From assembly GCA_025809375.1 (NCBI GenBank), contig CP099514.1, positions 2,046,001-2,110,000 of the forward strand: 64,000 nt of DNA, read 5' to 3'. This DNA comes from Bacillus zhangzhouensis. Its GTDB lineage: Bacteria > Bacillota > Bacilli > Bacillales > Bacillaceae. Below are positions 44,070-55,689 of this stretch, piece after piece. Every line of letters starts with the position of its first letter. The first letter of the stretch is position 1. The notes under the pieces were generated by a model. The model made no database searches, was not told the origin of the DNA, and saw nothing but the letters and a program-made list of their open reading frames with translations. The position numbers and the translations under genes were made by a program.

Positions 44070-46453
44070 TACTCATGCATAAAATCAAACGGAGTGATTC
44101 CCTCCATGCCAATATTTGCGTCATGTACGCTAAACGGAAGCTCTTTTTGAAGCGCCTCAAGTTCTGCATTCATGATTTGTTCGGTTTGCACCAGCCGCAT
44201 CGTTAAGGACGTTTGTCTGAGGGAATCCTCATTGTTTTTTACGCCCCACTCTAGCGCTGATTCCTCGCCGCACAGTATTAAAAACTTTTTACTTCGTGTA
44301 ATAGCTGTATACAGCAGATTCCGCCGAAGCATTCGGTAATAGCTTCTCACGACTGGCAGCACAACAATAGGAAATTCACTGCCTTGTGATTTGTGAATGG
44401 AGCAGCAATAGGCATGTGTAAATTGATGAAAATCTTTTTTTGTAAAGGTGATTTCATTTCCATCAAAGGAGATCACAGCCATGTCTTCTTTTTCTGTATT
44501 TTCTTTTGCATAAAAAATCGAGACAATTTCGCCGATATCGCCGTTAAAAATATTGTTCTCCGGCTGATTCACAAGCTGAAGCACCTTATCACCTGTCCTG
44601 TACACCACATCACCAAACGGAATTTCTCTGCCTTTTGGTTTTTTAGGATTCAAAATGTGCTGCAGCATTTTGTTGAGCTCATTGATGCCTGCTTTTCCTT
44701 TATACATTGGTGCGAGCACTTGAATGTCCTTTGCCGTAAAACCTTTTTGAGCAGCATTGCTGACAACTTTCTCAATGACTTCTTTCATTTGGTCAGCTGA
44801 ACACTGAATAAAGGATCGATCCTTTGAGCGTGCAGTAATATCCTTTGGTAGCACACCATTTTTGATATCATGTGCAAGTTCAACAATGGTTGAGCCGTCT
44901 TCCTGCCGGTAAATATCTGTCAAGGTAACAGCCGGCACGGCTTTTGAGGCAAGCAAATCCCGTAAAACTTGGCCTGGTCCGACAGATGGCAGCTGATGTT
45001 CATCCCCTACCATAATCACTTGGATATGATCAGGAATCGCTTTAAACAAATGATTCGCCAGCCAAATATCCAGCATACTTGATTCATCAATGATGACAAG
45101 CTTTCCTTCAATCGGCTGTTCTTCATCATGCGAGAAGCCCTCCGAACCGTTCCAGCCTAGCAGCCTGTGAATGGTGACAGCTGGCAGCCCTGTTGATTCT
45201 GTCATCCGTTTAGCCGCTCGTCCAGTTGGTGCCGCAAGCACAAACGGGAAGGATTCATCTTTTTTGTAATCACTCGGATCAAGAGATACACCGTGAAGAT
45301 CACTGTAAAGCTCGACGATCCCTTTAATGACCGTTGTCTTCCCTGTTCCAGGACCGCCTGTTAAAAGCAGCATCGGGGACATGAGTGCCTTTTGAATCGC
45401 TTCCTTTTGTGTCGGTGCATACTGGACGCCTAACCGCTCCTCCAGCTCACCAAGTGCAAGCAGAAATTCTGATTCGGGAAATTGATCTGCATATTCAGTT
45501 TGGGAGACAATTTTTTGAATGCGTTTGGCGACACTTTGCTCCGCATAAAATAAGGAAGGATGATAGCATCGGTCCTCTTCAATGATCATTTCTTTCCCTT
45601 CGCCAAGTTCAATGATCTGATTGGCGACATCCATTTCAGTCACTTTGTAATCATTGCCTGTTTGGTTGAGCAGCTTGCGGGTTTCGACGATCAAATCTTT
45701 CGTTTGTATGTACGTATGACCGTCCTGAAGACTGGCTGTCTCCACTGTATATAGCAAGGCTGCGCGAATCCGCTCTGGATCATTTCCTGAAATGCCTGTT
45801 CTAGCACCAAGTTCATCCGCCTTAATAAATCCAATCCCCTCGACATCCTTAACAAGCTGATAGGGATTCTCCTTGATCTTTTGCAGCGTTTCACCCTCGT
45901 ACACTTGGTAAATCTTCATGCTGAGCTGCGGACCAAAGCCATATTGATTCAGGCTGATCATGATTTGTTCCAGCCCTTGATGCTCCTGAAGCGCTGCGGC
46001 CAGCTTATCCGCCTTCTTTTTTGATAAGCGCGGTACATCGTACAAAACCGCTGGATCACGCATAATTTTATGAAGCGTTTGATTGCCAAGCTGTCCCACG
46101 ATTTCTTCAGCCGTCTTTTTTCCTATCCCCTCAAATAAATCACTTGAGAGATAATGTATGATTCCTTGCTTCGTTGTCGGTACTTCCTTTTGAAAATGAG
46201 TGGCCTGAAACTGTTCACCAAATTTCGGATGGCTTGTGACCTTGCCATAGAAGGTGTAGGTTTCCTCCTCATGAAATGCTGGGAAGTAGCCTGTGACAGA
46301 TGCTGTTTTTTCCGCTAACTTTTCCGATGTTTCAATGACTTTCACCTTTAACACCGAGTATAAATTACTTTCATTATGGAAAATAACGGCTTGAATTCTC
46401 CCCTTTAAAAACGGTTCGTCCTCAAACTTCATTTGATCTGGATGTTCCTGCAC
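44069..46453 (-). CDS. recD2: RecD2-type 5'-3' DNA helicase (YrrC)
   Basis: RecD2 is a superfamily 1B helicase found without RecBC, acting in replication-fork repair. The 794 residues have the RecD2-specific N-terminal OB/HhH part (YLSSDLFEGIGKKTAEEIVGQ, GIGFIKADELG), then motif I GGPGTGKTT, motif II IDESSMLD, the motif GDEHQLPSVGPGQ, and the late YCCSIHKSQGSEFP and YTAITRSKK motifs. The ATG at 46453 follows AAGGGAGG. It is downstream of yrrB. Confidence 0.94.
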   Translation of the reverse strand: MQEHPDQMKFEDEPFLKGRIQAVIFHNESNLYSVLKVKVIETSEKLAEKTASVTGYFPAFHEEETYTFYGKVTSHPKFGEQFQATHFQKEVPTTKQGIIHYLSSDLFEGIGKKTAEEIVGQLGNQTLHKIMRDPAVLYDVPRLSKKKADKLAAALQEHQGLEQIMISLNQYGFGPQLSMKIYQVYEGETLQKIKENPYQLVKDVEGIGFIKADELGARTGISGNDPERIRAALLYTVETASLQDGHTYIQTKDLIVETRKLLNQTGNDYKVTEMDVANQIIELGEGKEMIIEEDRCYHPSLFYAEQSVAKRIQKIVSQTEYADQFPESEFLLALGELEERLGVQYAPTQKEAIQKALMSPMLLLTGGPGTGKTTVIKGIVELYSDLHGVSLDPSDYKKDESFPFVLAAPTGRAAKRMTESTGLPAVTIHRLLGWNGSEGFSHDEEQPIEGKLVIIDESSMLDIWLANHLFKAIPDHIQVIMVGDEHQLPSVGPGQVLRDLLASKAVPAVTLTDIYRQEDGSTIVELAHDIKNGVLPKDITARSKDRSFIQCSADQMKEVIEKVVSNAAQKGFTAKDIQVLAPMYKGKAGINELNKMLQHILNPKKPKGREIPFGDVVYRTGDKVLQLVNQPENNIFNGDIGEIVSIFYAKENTEKEDMAVISFDGNEITFTKKDFHQFTHAYCCSIHKSQGSEFPIVVLPVVRSYYRMLRRNLLYTAITRSKKFLILCGEESALEWGVKNNEDSLRQTSLTMRLVQTEQIMNAELEALQKELPFSVHDANIGMEGITPFDFMHE

Positions 46454-46472
46454 AGGTCTTCCCTCCTTCCAT

Positions 46473-47126
46473 CTATTCTGCCTCTTGAATCAGCCTTTGC
46501 GCATGTAGTGCCAGCATATGGTCAGGCTGCACATCAATAGCTTTACCCAGCATCTTCAGCGCTTCATCTTTTTTCTCTAAGTACGCATACGCAACCCCTA
46601 AATTATAAAAGGCATCTGCATGCTGCGGATCACGCGTAATTATTTCGGTAAAAGCTGTCACGGCTTCTTCCAGCATGTGTTCATTGGCTAAGCACATGCC
46701 AAGTTGGAATCTTGCTTCATGATCTTCTTCGTTTAGTTCAACGGCACGCTGAAGATACGGCATCGCAAGCTTTGGCTGCTCTAATTTGATGAGCGTCTGC
46801 CCCAGCATATAAAACAAATCACTATTTTCCATGCCGGCTTTTAGTGCTTGTTCAAAATAGTCTTTCGCTTTCATAAAATCTTCTTTTAATGTATATACAT
46901 TTCCTGCTCCATAATAGGCTGCAGCTGCGGTATGATCAAGTTCAATTGCTTTTTGAAAGAAGTTTAAAGCGCGTTCAAATTCATTGATACTTGAAAGTAA
47001 GTTCGCAAAGTTAATGTATGGAACCGGGTCCTTCGGGCTTTCTTCGATCGCTTTTGTAAAAGCTTCAGCTGCTTTTTCGATATTCCCTTGATTCAAGGCT
47101 TCTATGCCGATTTCGTTATGATTCAT
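46473..47126 (-). CDS. yrrB: TPR-repeat protein YrrB
   Basis: This protein of about 218 residues is made almost wholly of six tetratricopeptide repeats (for example AAAAYYGAGNVYTLKEDF and ADAFYNLGVAYAYLEKKD). TPR arrays bind partner proteins; YrrB's partner is not known. The ATG at 47124-47126 follows AAAGGATGAGAG. A terminator lies just before this site, so it needs its own promoter or readthrough. It is 19 bases before recD2, suggesting co-expression. Confidence 0.88.
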   Translation of the reverse strand: MNHNEIGIEALNQGNIEKAAEAFTKAIEESPKDPVPYINFANLLSSINEFERALNFFQKAIELDHTAAAAYYGAGNVYTLKEDFMKAKDYFEQALKAGMENSDLFYMLGQTLIKLEQPKLAMPYLQRAVELNEEDHEARFQLGMCLANEHMLEEAVTAFTEIITRDPQHADAFYNLGVAYAYLEKKDEALKMLGKAIDVQPDHMLALHAQRLIQEAE

Positions 47127-47149
47127 TCGCTCTCTCATCCTTTCATTAA

Positions 47150-47177
47150 AAAACCTCAACAGCGACGTTGAGGTTTT
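47150..47177 (-). terminator. terminator of mnmA
   Basis: AAAACCTCAAC / GTTGAGGTTTT pair around loop AGCGAC, followed by a T-run on the minus strand. It lies between mnmA and yrrB. Confidence 0.85.
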
Positions 47178-47186
47178 GAAAACATG

Positions 47187-48368
<1,182 letters not shown>

Positions 48369-48399
48369 TCATTTTTCACACACGAACAAAAAGAAGCAT

Positions 48400-49542
48400 T
48401 TATTTGGCTAGACTTTTGACAACAGCAGCGATCTTACGTGCCGCCTGCTTCACATGATCCTCTTCATTTCCAAGACCGAAGCTTATTCTAACTGAGGACG
48501 TCAGCTCGTTTGCTTCTTCGCCATACATGGCGCTTAACACGTGCGAAGGAAGGACAGATCCAGCCGTACATGCCGATCCGCTTGAAACAGCAATCCCTTC
48601 CATATCTAAATTCACAAGCAGCGATTCAATGGAGACGCCCGGGAAATGAACATTTAAAATGTGCGGCAATGTCTCTTGTGGATGTCCATTGATAGAGAAA
48701 TTGAGCGCTTCCTCTTCGAATACTTGCAGCATGGTTTCTTTGAGCTTACCATAATGCAGCGCTTTTTCTCTTCTATTTTGCTTCGTTAATTGAACAGCTT
48801 CTGCAAGCCCAACAATTCCTGCCACATTTTCAGTGCCAGCACGGCGCTTTCTTTCTTGTTCTCCTCCGAATATTTGCGGAGAAAGTTTCACGCCTTCGTT
48901 TACATATAAAAAACCTGTTCCCATTGGACCATTCAGCTTATGGCCAGAAGCAGATAAAAGATCAAGATGGAGATCTGCTGCATCAATGGACACTGTGCCA
49001 AACGCCTGCACTGCGTCTGTATGAAAATGAGCAGTGTGATCAAGTAGTAGTTCGCCAATGGCTTTAATTGGCTGAATCACACCTGTTTCATTATTGCCGT
49101 ACATGACGGTCACAAGAATCGTATCATCTCTTAATGCTTGTTTTAATTGATCAAGATGAATCAATCCTGTTTCATCCACATCTAAATATGTCACTTCAAA
49201 TCCTAGCTTCTCTAGGCGTTCACATGTATGCAGCACCGCATGATGCTCTGTTTTCACTGTAATGATATGTTTTCCTTCATGCTGTCTTGCCATGGCAACA
49301 CCTGTGATCGCCAGGTTGTCCGCCTCGGTTCCACCGCTTGTGAGGATGATCTCCTGCGGTTTACAGTGTAATTCTCCTGCAATGACTTCTCTTGCTTCAT
49401 CGAGCCACTTTCTTGCCTCGCGCCCATATGAATGAATACTAGAGGGATTGCCAAATATCTCTGTAAAGTACGGCATCATCTTGTCCACAATACGCTGATC
49501 CATTGGCGTTGTGGCTGCATGATCTAAATAGATTCGTTCCAT
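48400..49542 (-). CDS. yrvO: cysteine desulfurase (YrvO), MnmA partner
   Basis: This 380-residue PLP class V aminotransferase-fold enzyme takes sulfur from cysteine as a persulfide. Lys202 in SASGHKLNGP binds PLP and Cys325 in SSGSACTAGS carries the persulfide. The HAVLHTCE histidine is present. In B. subtilis YrvO works with MnmA, its downstream neighbour here. It starts 18 bases after cymR ends; one transcript cymR-yrvO-mnmA is likely. Confidence 0.95.
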   Translation of the reverse strand: MERIYLDHAATTPMDQRIVDKMMPYFTEIFGNPSSIHSYGREARKWLDEAREVIAGELHCKPQEIILTSGGTEADNLAITGVAMARQHEGKHIITVKTEHHAVLHTCERLEKLGFEVTYLDVDETGLIHLDQLKQALRDDTILVTVMYGNNETGVIQPIKAIGELLLDHTAHFHTDAVQAFGTVSIDAADLHLDLLSASGHKLNGPMGTGFLYVNEGVKLSPQIFGGEQERKRRAGTENVAGIVGLAEAVQLTKQNRREKALHYGKLKETMLQVFEEEALNFSINGHPQETLPHILNVHFPGVSIESLLVNLDMEGIAVSSGSACTAGSVLPSHVLSAMYGEEANELTSSVRISFGLGNEEDHVKQAARKIAAVVKSLAK

Positions 49543-49560
49543 TTCCGGTACACCTCTGAT

Positions 49561-49980
49561 CTAAATATAGAACATATACGAGTCTTGATCTGCATCATCT
49601 GTGTAGCTTGCCAAGTCTTCAAGAGTTGTATTGTCTAGTACGTCTTTTACTGCATCACGAATACGAATCCATAGCTCACGCTTTGCTGGTTCTTCGTTTT
49701 CGAGGACTTCAACAGGACTAATTGGGCCTTCTAATACACGAATAATATCACCTGCTGTGATCTCGTTTGGTTCATGGGCAAGAACATAGCCGCCATATGC
49801 CCCGCGGATACTTTTTACAAGACGGGCATTGCGGAGTGGTGATACAAGCTGCTCTAAATAATGCTCAGACAAATCATTGTTTTGAGCGATTGATTTTAAT
49901 GATGTAGGGCCTTCGCCATGTTTTTTGGCTAATTCGATCATGATCGTCAGACCATATCTGCCTTTAGTTGAAATTTTCAA
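49561..49980 (-). CDS. cymR: cysteine metabolism repressor CymR (Rrf2 family)
   Basis: CymR represses sulfur uptake and the mccAB operon when bound to CysK. The 139-residue protein has the Rrf2 winged helix (STKGRYGLTIMIELAKKHGEG, NNDLSEHYLEQLVSPLRNARLV) and no Fe-S cysteines, as known for CymR. It starts with TTG (49978-49980) six bases after AGAGGTG. Its predicted extended -10 promoter is at 50062-50070. Its target operon yrrT-mtnN-mccAB lies 30 kb away in the same window. Confidence 0.95.
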   Translation of the reverse strand: MKISTKGRYGLTIMIELAKKHGEGPTSLKSIAQNNDLSEHYLEQLVSPLRNARLVKSIRGAYGGYVLAHEPNEITAGDIIRVLEGPISPVEVLENEEPAKRELWIRIRDAVKDVLDNTTLEDLASYTDDADQDSYMFYI

Positions 49981-50061
49981 GTTAAACACCTCTGCGTTTT
50001 CTATTCTATGTCATCAATTATTTTTCTGATTTCATATACGCTGATATATAGACCAAAAGCA

Positions 50062-50070
50062 ATTATATCA
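50062..50070 (-). promoter_or_regulatory. extended -10 promoter of cymR
   Basis: On the minus strand TGATATAAT reads as a TGn extension plus a perfect TATAAT, about 85 bases before the cymR start. The -35 (ATGAAA) is weak, as expected for an extended -10. Confidence 0.55.
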
Positions 50071-50188
50071 TACTTTCAGCCAACTTTCATTTACGGGTTC
50101 TAAGCATAATAGAAGGACGCATCTCTTTCTTATTTGAAGAAATTTCGGTACTCTATACAAACAAGACATTGCTTTAGGAGAGATAATT

Positions 50189-51454
50189 ATGAAACCTTTA
50201 GCGTACCGGATGCGCCCGAGTCATATTGAAGACATTATTGGGCAGGAGCATCTTGTTGGAGAAGGTCAAATTATTAGACGAATGGTTGAGGCAAAACATT
50301 TATCCTCGATGATTCTATACGGACCGCCGGGCATCGGCAAAACATCGATTGCAACCGCGATTGCTGGCAGTACAAGCATTGCTTTTCGTACTTTGAATGC
50401 GGTCATTCATAACAAAAAGGATATGGAAGCTGTCGCCGCTGAAGCAAAAATGAGCGGCCAGGTAATCCTTATTTTAGACGAAGTCCACCGGCTTGATAAA
50501 GGAAAGCAGGATTTTCTCCTTCCTTATTTAGAAAATGGCATGATCATTTTAATTGGCGCAACGACGGCTAATCCCTATCATGCAATCAATCCTGCCATCA
50601 GAAGCCGGACACAAATATTCGAGCTGAAGCCGCTTGAAACAGAACAAATCAAAGCTGCGTTAACAAGGGCATTACAGGATGAACACCGAGGGCTTGGCAG
50701 TTATCAGGTGACAGTAGACGATGAAGCAATGAATCATTTTGCCAATGGATGCGGAGGAGACGTGCGTTCTGCTTTAAATGCACTAGAACTCGCTGTTTTA
50801 TCGACTAAAGCTGATGAGACTGGGCATATCAAAATCACTCTTGCCGCAGCAGAAGAATGTTTACAAAAAAAGAGCTTCTCACATGACAAGAATGGTGATG
50901 CTCATTATGATGTCCTCTCGGCTTTTCAAAAATCCATTAGAGGATCTGATACAGATGCGGCGCTGCACTACCTTGCCAGACTGATCGAAGCAGGAGATCT
51001 TGAAAGCATTTCAAGAAGATTACTCGTGATGGCTTACGAGGACATTGGCTTAGCCAGTCCGCAGGCAGGTCCCCGCGTGTTAAGCGCAGTACAAACAGCA
51101 GAAAGGGTGGGTTTCCCAGAAGCACGAATTCCGCTGGCGAACGCAGTGATTGAGCTGTGTCTTTCTCCTAAGTCCAATTCGGCATATAAGGCGATTGATG
51201 CGGCACTTGGTGACATTCGTACAGGGAAAATTGGTGAAATTCCAGTCCATTTAAAGGATGCTCACTACAAAGGCGCCACAGCACTCGGAAGAGGCGTTGA
51301 TTACTTATACCCACATGATTACGAAAACGGCTGGGTGAAGCAGCAATATTTACCTGATCCGCTGAAAAACAAACAATACTATGTACCGAAGCAAACCGGG
51401 AAATTTGAAGGAGCATTGAAACAGGTTTATGAAAATTTAAAACGTCAAAAATAA
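50189..51454 (+). CDS. rarA: replication-associated recombination protein A (AAA+ ATPase, YrvN)
   Basis: RarA is an MgsA/WRNIP1-type clamp-loader-like ATPase working at stalled forks. The 421 residues contain Walker A GPPGIGKT (45-52), Walker B ILDEVH (95-100), the sensor GATTANPY, the arginine-finger region INPAIRSRTQIFEL and the C-terminal tetramerisation domain (YEDIGLASPQAGP, NGWVKQQYLPD). The ATG at 50189 follows AGGAGAG. It is divergent from cymR and convergent with tcdA, with a shared terminator. Confidence 0.95.
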   Translation: MKPLAYRMRPSHIEDIIGQEHLVGEGQIIRRMVEAKHLSSMILYGPPGIGKTSIATAIAGSTSIAFRTLNAVIHNKKDMEAVAAEAKMSGQVILILDEVHRLDKGKQDFLLPYLENGMIILIGATTANPYHAINPAIRSRTQIFELKPLETEQIKAALTRALQDEHRGLGSYQVTVDDEAMNHFANGCGGDVRSALNALELAVLSTKADETGHIKITLAAAEECLQKKSFSHDKNGDAHYDVLSAFQKSIRGSDTDAALHYLARLIEAGDLESISRRLLVMAYEDIGLASPQAGPRVLSAVQTAERVGFPEARIPLANAVIELCLSPKSNSAYKAIDAALGDIRTGKIGEIPVHLKDAHYKGATALGRGVDYLYPHDYENGWVKQQYLPDPLKNKQYYVPKQTGKFEGALKQVYENLKRQK

Positions 51455-51490
51455 ACAGCCCCCCTGCATGTCAGCAGGCGGGCTGTTTAT
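51451..51490. terminator. bidirectional terminator between rarA and tcdA
   Basis: ATAAACAGCCC and GGGCTGTTTAT pair, with an inner CCTG/CAGG stem. Both genes end at it; the tcdA stop lies inside the downstream arm. Confidence 0.88.
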
Positions 51491-52251
51491 TTATCCTTCA
51501 CACGTGTAATCGGAATATCCTTTAAAAGCTTCATAATGACATGACCACCCATGATCAGTCCGGCAACAGACGGAACGAACGCATTGGATGATGGCGGCAT
51601 TTGCGCCTTGCGAATTTTCGCTTCATCATTACCAACTTCTTTTCTGACATCTTCGCGAATGACAATCGGACTTTCGTCAGAGAAAATGACTTCAATTCCT
51701 TTACGAATCCCTTCCTTACGCAGACGTGTTCTCACGACTTTTGCAATAGGATCAGTATGTGTTTTTGAAATATCAGCAATTTTGAAGCGTGTCGGATCTG
51801 TTTTGTTCGCAGCTCCCATACTTGAAATGATGTTCACACCTCGTTTCAGACACTCTTTCATTAAATGAATTTTATAGTGAATGGTATCTGAAGCATCAAT
51901 GACATAATCAAGCGGATACTCAAAAAATTGCTCGTATGTTTCCTCTGTATAAAACATCTTAAGCGCAACAACTTCACATTCTGGATGAATATCAGCGATT
52001 CTCGCCTGCATTAAGTCAACCTTTGGCTGGCCAACTGTTGATAGCAATGCTGGAAGCTGACGGTTCACATTTGTAATATCAATATCATCTTTATCAACAA
52101 GAACAATACGGCCAACACCTGAACGAGCGAGTGCCTCTACAGCAAATGAACCAACGCCGCCCACACCAAGCACTGCAACTGTACTGTTTTTTAATATATT
52201 TAAGCCTTCCTTGCCAATGGCAAGCTCGTTTCTTGAAAACTGATGTAACAA
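51487..52251 (-). CDS. tcdA: tRNA threonylcarbamoyladenosine dehydratase TcdA (YrvM)
   Basis: TcdA is an E1-like enzyme that uses ATP to cyclise t6A37 to ct6A in ANN-decoding tRNAs. The 254 residues have the nucleotide motif GVGGVGS, the DKDDIDITNVNRQ segment with the NxxR pair, DASDT and the MPPSSNAFVPSVAGL tail. The start is a TTG at 52249-52251 behind GGTGGAG. It lies beside the 6S RNA gene, as in B. subtilis. Confidence 0.93.
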   Translation of the reverse strand: MLHQFSRNELAIGKEGLNILKNSTVAVLGVGGVGSFAVEALARSGVGRIVLVDKDDIDITNVNRQLPALLSTVGQPKVDLMQARIADIHPECEVVALKMFYTEETYEQFFEYPLDYVIDASDTIHYKIHLMKECLKRGVNIISSMGAANKTDPTRFKIADISKTHTDPIAKVVRTRLRKEGIRKGIEVIFSDESPIVIREDVRKEVGNDEAKIRKAQMPPSSNAFVPSVAGLIMGGHVIMKLLKDIPITRVKDK

Positions 52252-52340
52252 GTGCCTCACTCCACCTTTTAATTAAAATGAATCGAAAGAATCATATCAT
52301 ATTCAGACTTCTCCGTCATCCTTCTCTAAAAGAAAAAAAC

Positions 52341-52535
52341 ACAAAAAAGTCCCGATGACGCCGCCAGCATTTCCTTCGTTTTGAACCCCGCACCATGCAG
52401 GTGGGTGCTTTCTTCCTGACTTTATAAGTCCTCTAAAGAGGCATTTATGCAGAAAGGAAAGGCAAGCTCCCGTATAAAAAAATGTTCGGTCAAAACTAGG
52501 TAACCACCGTACGTATCAGGACTTTATTTATTGAT
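52341..52535 (-). ncRNA. bsrA: 6S RNA (bsrA-type)
   Basis: The 337-base gap between tcdA and aspS holds 6S RNA on the minus strand, where B. subtilis 6S-1 (bsrA) also lies. The two ends pair (AAGTCCTGAT near the 5' end with CATCGGGACTTTTTT at the 3' end). Conserved blocks remembered from bsrA are present: GAACATTTT, GCCTTT, TCTTTAGAGGACTTA, AGAAAGCA and TGGTGCGGGGTTC. The RNA mimics an open promoter and binds sigma-A RNA polymerase. The 5' end is approximate (52530-52545); the 3' end follows the U-run. Confidence 0.9.
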
Positions 52536-52597
52536 TGATGAAAGCTTATCATAGGCATATTTCTTTTTCAAGCGTTTACATACCTATAAACATGCGC

Positions 52598-54388
52598 CTA
52601 TTTTACTGTTTTACTTTTGTTTTTAATCGCTAAACTCAGCTCATCAAGCTGCGTCTCGCTTACATGGCCAGGAGCATCTGTGAGAACGCAGCTCGCACTT
52701 GCCGTTTTCGGGAACGCAATCGTATCTCTTAAGTTAGAGCGGCCTGCAAGCAGCATCACTAAACGGTCAAGCCCAAGCGCGATTCCGCCATGCGGAGGAA
52801 CACCATGCTCAAACGCATCCAGCAGGAAGCCGAATTGTTCGTAAGCTTCTTCTTTTGAAAAACCAAGTAAGCCAAACATTTTTTCTTGAATGTCCTTTTC
52901 GAAAATACGAATAGAACCTCCGCCAAGCTCGTAACCATTCAGCACAAGATCGTAAGCCTGTGCCTTCATGTCTTCCGGGCTTGTTTCAATTAATTCAAGA
53001 TCATCGCGAACTGGCATTGTGAATGGATGATGGGCAGCATAGAAGCGGCCTTCTTCTTCATCTTTTTCAAGCAGCGGCCAATCGACAACCCATAAGAAAT
53101 TGAATACAGACTCATCGATTAGTTCAAGCTCTTTACCAAGTTTTAAGCGAAGTGCACCAAGCGCATCATGGACAACAGATGTCTTATCTGCAACAAAAAG
53201 TAAAAGGTCGCCTTCTTCAACTTGCAGCTGTTCCTTTAATTCAGCTTGCTTTACTTCATCAAAGAATTTAGCGATCGGGCCTTTTAATTCAGTCCCTTCT
53301 GCTTTTAGCCAAGCTAGACCTTTTGCACCGTAGTTCGCAGCAAATGCACCAAGTGCATCAATATCTTTTCTTGAGTATTTCGCTGCAGCCCCTTTTACAT
53401 TGATGGCTTTCACAGCTCCACCATTTTTCACAGCACCGCTAAACACTTTGAAATCAGAGTCTTTGACCGTGTCTGACATGTTCACTAGCTTCATCTCAAA
53501 ACGTGTATCCGGCTTATCAGATCCATAAGAATTCATCGCTTCATCGTATGTCATACGAGGTAATGGCAATGTTAGGTCTACCCCTTTGACATCTTTCATC
53601 ACCTTCGCCATCATCTCTTCAGCAAGCGTCATGATGTCCTCTTGACTCATAAAGGACATTTCGATATCGACTTGTGTAAATTCCGGCTGACGGTCAGCAC
53701 GCAAGTCTTCATCTCTAAAGCAGCGGGCAATTTGATAGTAGCGGTCCATCCCAGAAACCATCAGCAATTGTTTAAATAATTGCGGAGACTGAGGCAGTGC
53801 ATAAAATTCTCCCTCGTGTACACGGCTTGGAACAAGATAGTCACGCGCACCTTCTGGCGTACTTTTCGTTAAAATCGGTGTTTCAATGTCTAGAAAGCCG
53901 TTGTCATCTAAGAAATGGCGGAATGCTTTTGTGACTTCATGCCGCAATTTCATTGTTTCAAACATTGCAGGGCGGCGAAGATCCAGGTAACGATATTTTA
54001 AACGAACATCTTCTGATACCTCGTCTGCTTGATCTGAAATCACAAATGGAGGAGTCTTCGCTTCATTTAAAACGGTGACTGTTTCGACTTGAATTTCAAT
54101 TTTCCCCGTTTTTAAATTTGGGTTGATCGTTGCTTCTTCTCTTGCGACAACCGTTCCTTTAATATCAAGAACATATTCATTACGAATTGATTCTGCTGTC
54201 TCAAGCGCCTCTTTTGATAAGTCTGGATTGAAGACAACTTGTACAATCCCTGTACGGTCGCGTAAATCAATAAAGATTAATCCGCCTAGGTCACGTCTTT
54301 TTTGAACCCATCCTTTTAATACAACTGACTGACCGATTTGGTCTTCTGTTACTTCTCCACAATAAAAAGTTCTACCAAACACAAACAT
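52598..54388 (-). CDS. aspS: aspartyl-tRNA synthetase
   Basis: AspS is a class IIb synthetase. The predicted 596 residues contain the N-terminal OB-fold anticodon domain ([20 protein letters not shown]), class II motif 2 ([20 protein letters not shown]), the bacterial insertion domain and motif 3 ([15 protein letters not shown]). The ATG at 54388 is only four bases from AGAAGGAG. A GTG two codons on (54382) has better spacing and gives the family start [10 protein letters not shown], so it may be the true start. It follows hisS by 12 bases; both depend on the hisS T-box. Confidence 0.96.
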   Translation of the reverse strand: MFVFGRTFYCGEVTEDQIGQSVVLKGWVQKRRDLGGLIFIDLRDRTGIVQVVFNPDLSKEALETAESIRNEYVLDIKGTVVAREEATINPNLKTGKIEIQVETVTVLNEAKTPPFVISDQADEVSEDVRLKYRYLDLRRPAMFETMKLRHEVTKAFRHFLDDNGFLDIETPILTKSTPEGARDYLVPSRVHEGEFYALPQSPQLFKQLLMVSGMDRYYQIARCFRDEDLRADRQPEFTQVDIEMSFMSQEDIMTLAEEMMAKVMKDVKGVDLTLPLPRMTYDEAMNSYGSDKPDTRFEMKLVNMSDTVKDSDFKVFSGAVKNGGAVKAINVKGAAAKYSRKDIDALGAFAANYGAKGLAWLKAEGTELKGPIAKFFDEVKQAELKEQLQVEEGDLLLFVADKTSVVHDALGALRLKLGKELELIDESVFNFLWVVDWPLLEKDEEEGRFYAAHHPFTMPVRDDLELIETSPEDMKAQAYDLVLNGYELGGGSIRIFEKDIQEKMFGLLGFSKEEAYEQFGFLLDAFEHGVPPHGGIALGLDRLVMLLAGRSNLRDTIAFPKTASASCVLTDAPGHVSETQLDELSLAIKNKSKTVK

Positions 54389-54400
54389 TCCACTCCTTCT

Positions 54401-55675
54401 TTACGCTTTCTGGTGGGCCTTCAACATTTGAATCAGCTCATCAAGCTTCACTTCAGTTTGTTCACCCGTTGTCGTATCTTTCACATTCACAATTTGCTGC
54501 GCAAGTTCATCTTCACCAAGAACTGCAATAAATTTGGCTTTTAATCGATCAGCCGCTTTAAATTGTCCCTTTAGTTTCTTCCCTGTATAGTCCATTTCAC
54601 TTGAGATCCCTTCTTTTCTCAGACGGTTTAATAATGAAACAGAATAATCCTTCGCTTCATCTCCAAGTGCAGCAATGTATAGATCAATACCATCTTGCAG
54701 AGGAAGCTCAATTCCTTCAGCATCGATCGCTGATAGGAAACGCTCAATACTCATTGCAAATCCGATCCCTGGTGATTCAGGACCGCCAATTCCTTCAACG
54801 AGTCCATCATAACGGCCGCCGCCGGCTAATGTTGTAATCGCACCAAAGCCTTCTGCATTACTCATGATCTCAAATGCTGTGTGATTGTAGTAATCAAGAC
54901 CGCGCACTAAATTTGAATCTACGACATACTCAATGCCTATATCTGTTAAGTATTGTTTGACCTTTTCAAAATACGTCCGTGATTCTTCATTTAAGTAATC
55001 TTGAATGGAGGGAGCTGTTTCCATCAGTTCATGATCACGATCCTTTTTACAATCAAGAATACGCAGCGGATTTTGATGTAAACGCGTTTGACAGTCATGA
55101 CAGAATTCATCAATTCTTGGCTCAAAGTGCTCGACCAGTGCTGTGCGGTAGTCTGCACGGCTCTCTTTATCACCAAGGCTGTTAATGACGAGCTTTAAGT
55201 TGGAAAGACCTGCTTTCTCATACACACTCATCGCAAGTGAAATGACCTCTGCATCAATGGCAGGATCCTTGGAACCAATCGCTTCAATCCCAAATTGATA
55301 AAATTGACGATATCTTCCTGTTTGCGGACGCTCATAGCGGAACATTGGTCCGATGTAATACAGCTTTGTCGGCTGAACCGGCTGTGCAAACAATTTATTC
55401 TCAACATAAGAACGAACGGTTGAAGCTGTTCCCTCTGGACGAAGTGTGATGCTGCGTCCTTTTTTATCAGCAAATGTGTACATCTCTTTTTGAACGATAT
55501 CAGTTGATTCGCCTACTCCCCGTGCAAACAGCTCTGTATGCTCAAAAATTGGTGTGCGGATTTCTTTGTATTGAAAGGCTGCACATGTATCTCTCGCAAT
55601 TTGTTCAACATACTGCCAGCGTTCTGACTCTCCAGGTAAAATATCCTGTGTGCCTCTTGGAATATTAAAACTCAT
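54401..55675 (-). CDS. hisS: histidyl-tRNA synthetase
   Basis: HisS charges tRNA-His. The 424 residues include class II motif 1 ([15 protein letters not shown]), motif 2 ([21 protein letters not shown]), the histidine-A loop ([15 protein letters not shown]) and motif 3 ([12 protein letters not shown]), then the anticodon domain. The ATG at 55673-55675 follows GTAGGAGG; an ORF start eight codons upstream lacks a site. It leads hisS-aspS under a T-box leader. Confidence 0.97.
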   Translation of the reverse strand: MSFNIPRGTQDILPGESERWQYVEQIARDTCAAFQYKEIRTPIFEHTELFARGVGESTDIVQKEMYTFADKKGRSITLRPEGTASTVRSYVENKLFAQPVQPTKLYYIGPMFRYERPQTGRYRQFYQFGIEAIGSKDPAIDAEVISLAMSVYEKAGLSNLKLVINSLGDKESRADYRTALVEHFEPRIDEFCHDCQTRLHQNPLRILDCKKDRDHELMETAPSIQDYLNEESRTYFEKVKQYLTDIGIEYVVDSNLVRGLDYYNHTAFEIMSNAEGFGAITTLAGGGRYDGLVEGIGGPESPGIGFAMSIERFLSAIDAEGIELPLQDGIDLYIAALGDEAKDYSVSLLNRLRKEGISSEMDYTGKKLKGQFKAADRLKAKFIAVLGEDELAQQIVNVKDTTTGEQTEVKLDELIQMLKAHQKA

Positions 55676-55689
55676 TTTTCGTCCTCCTA

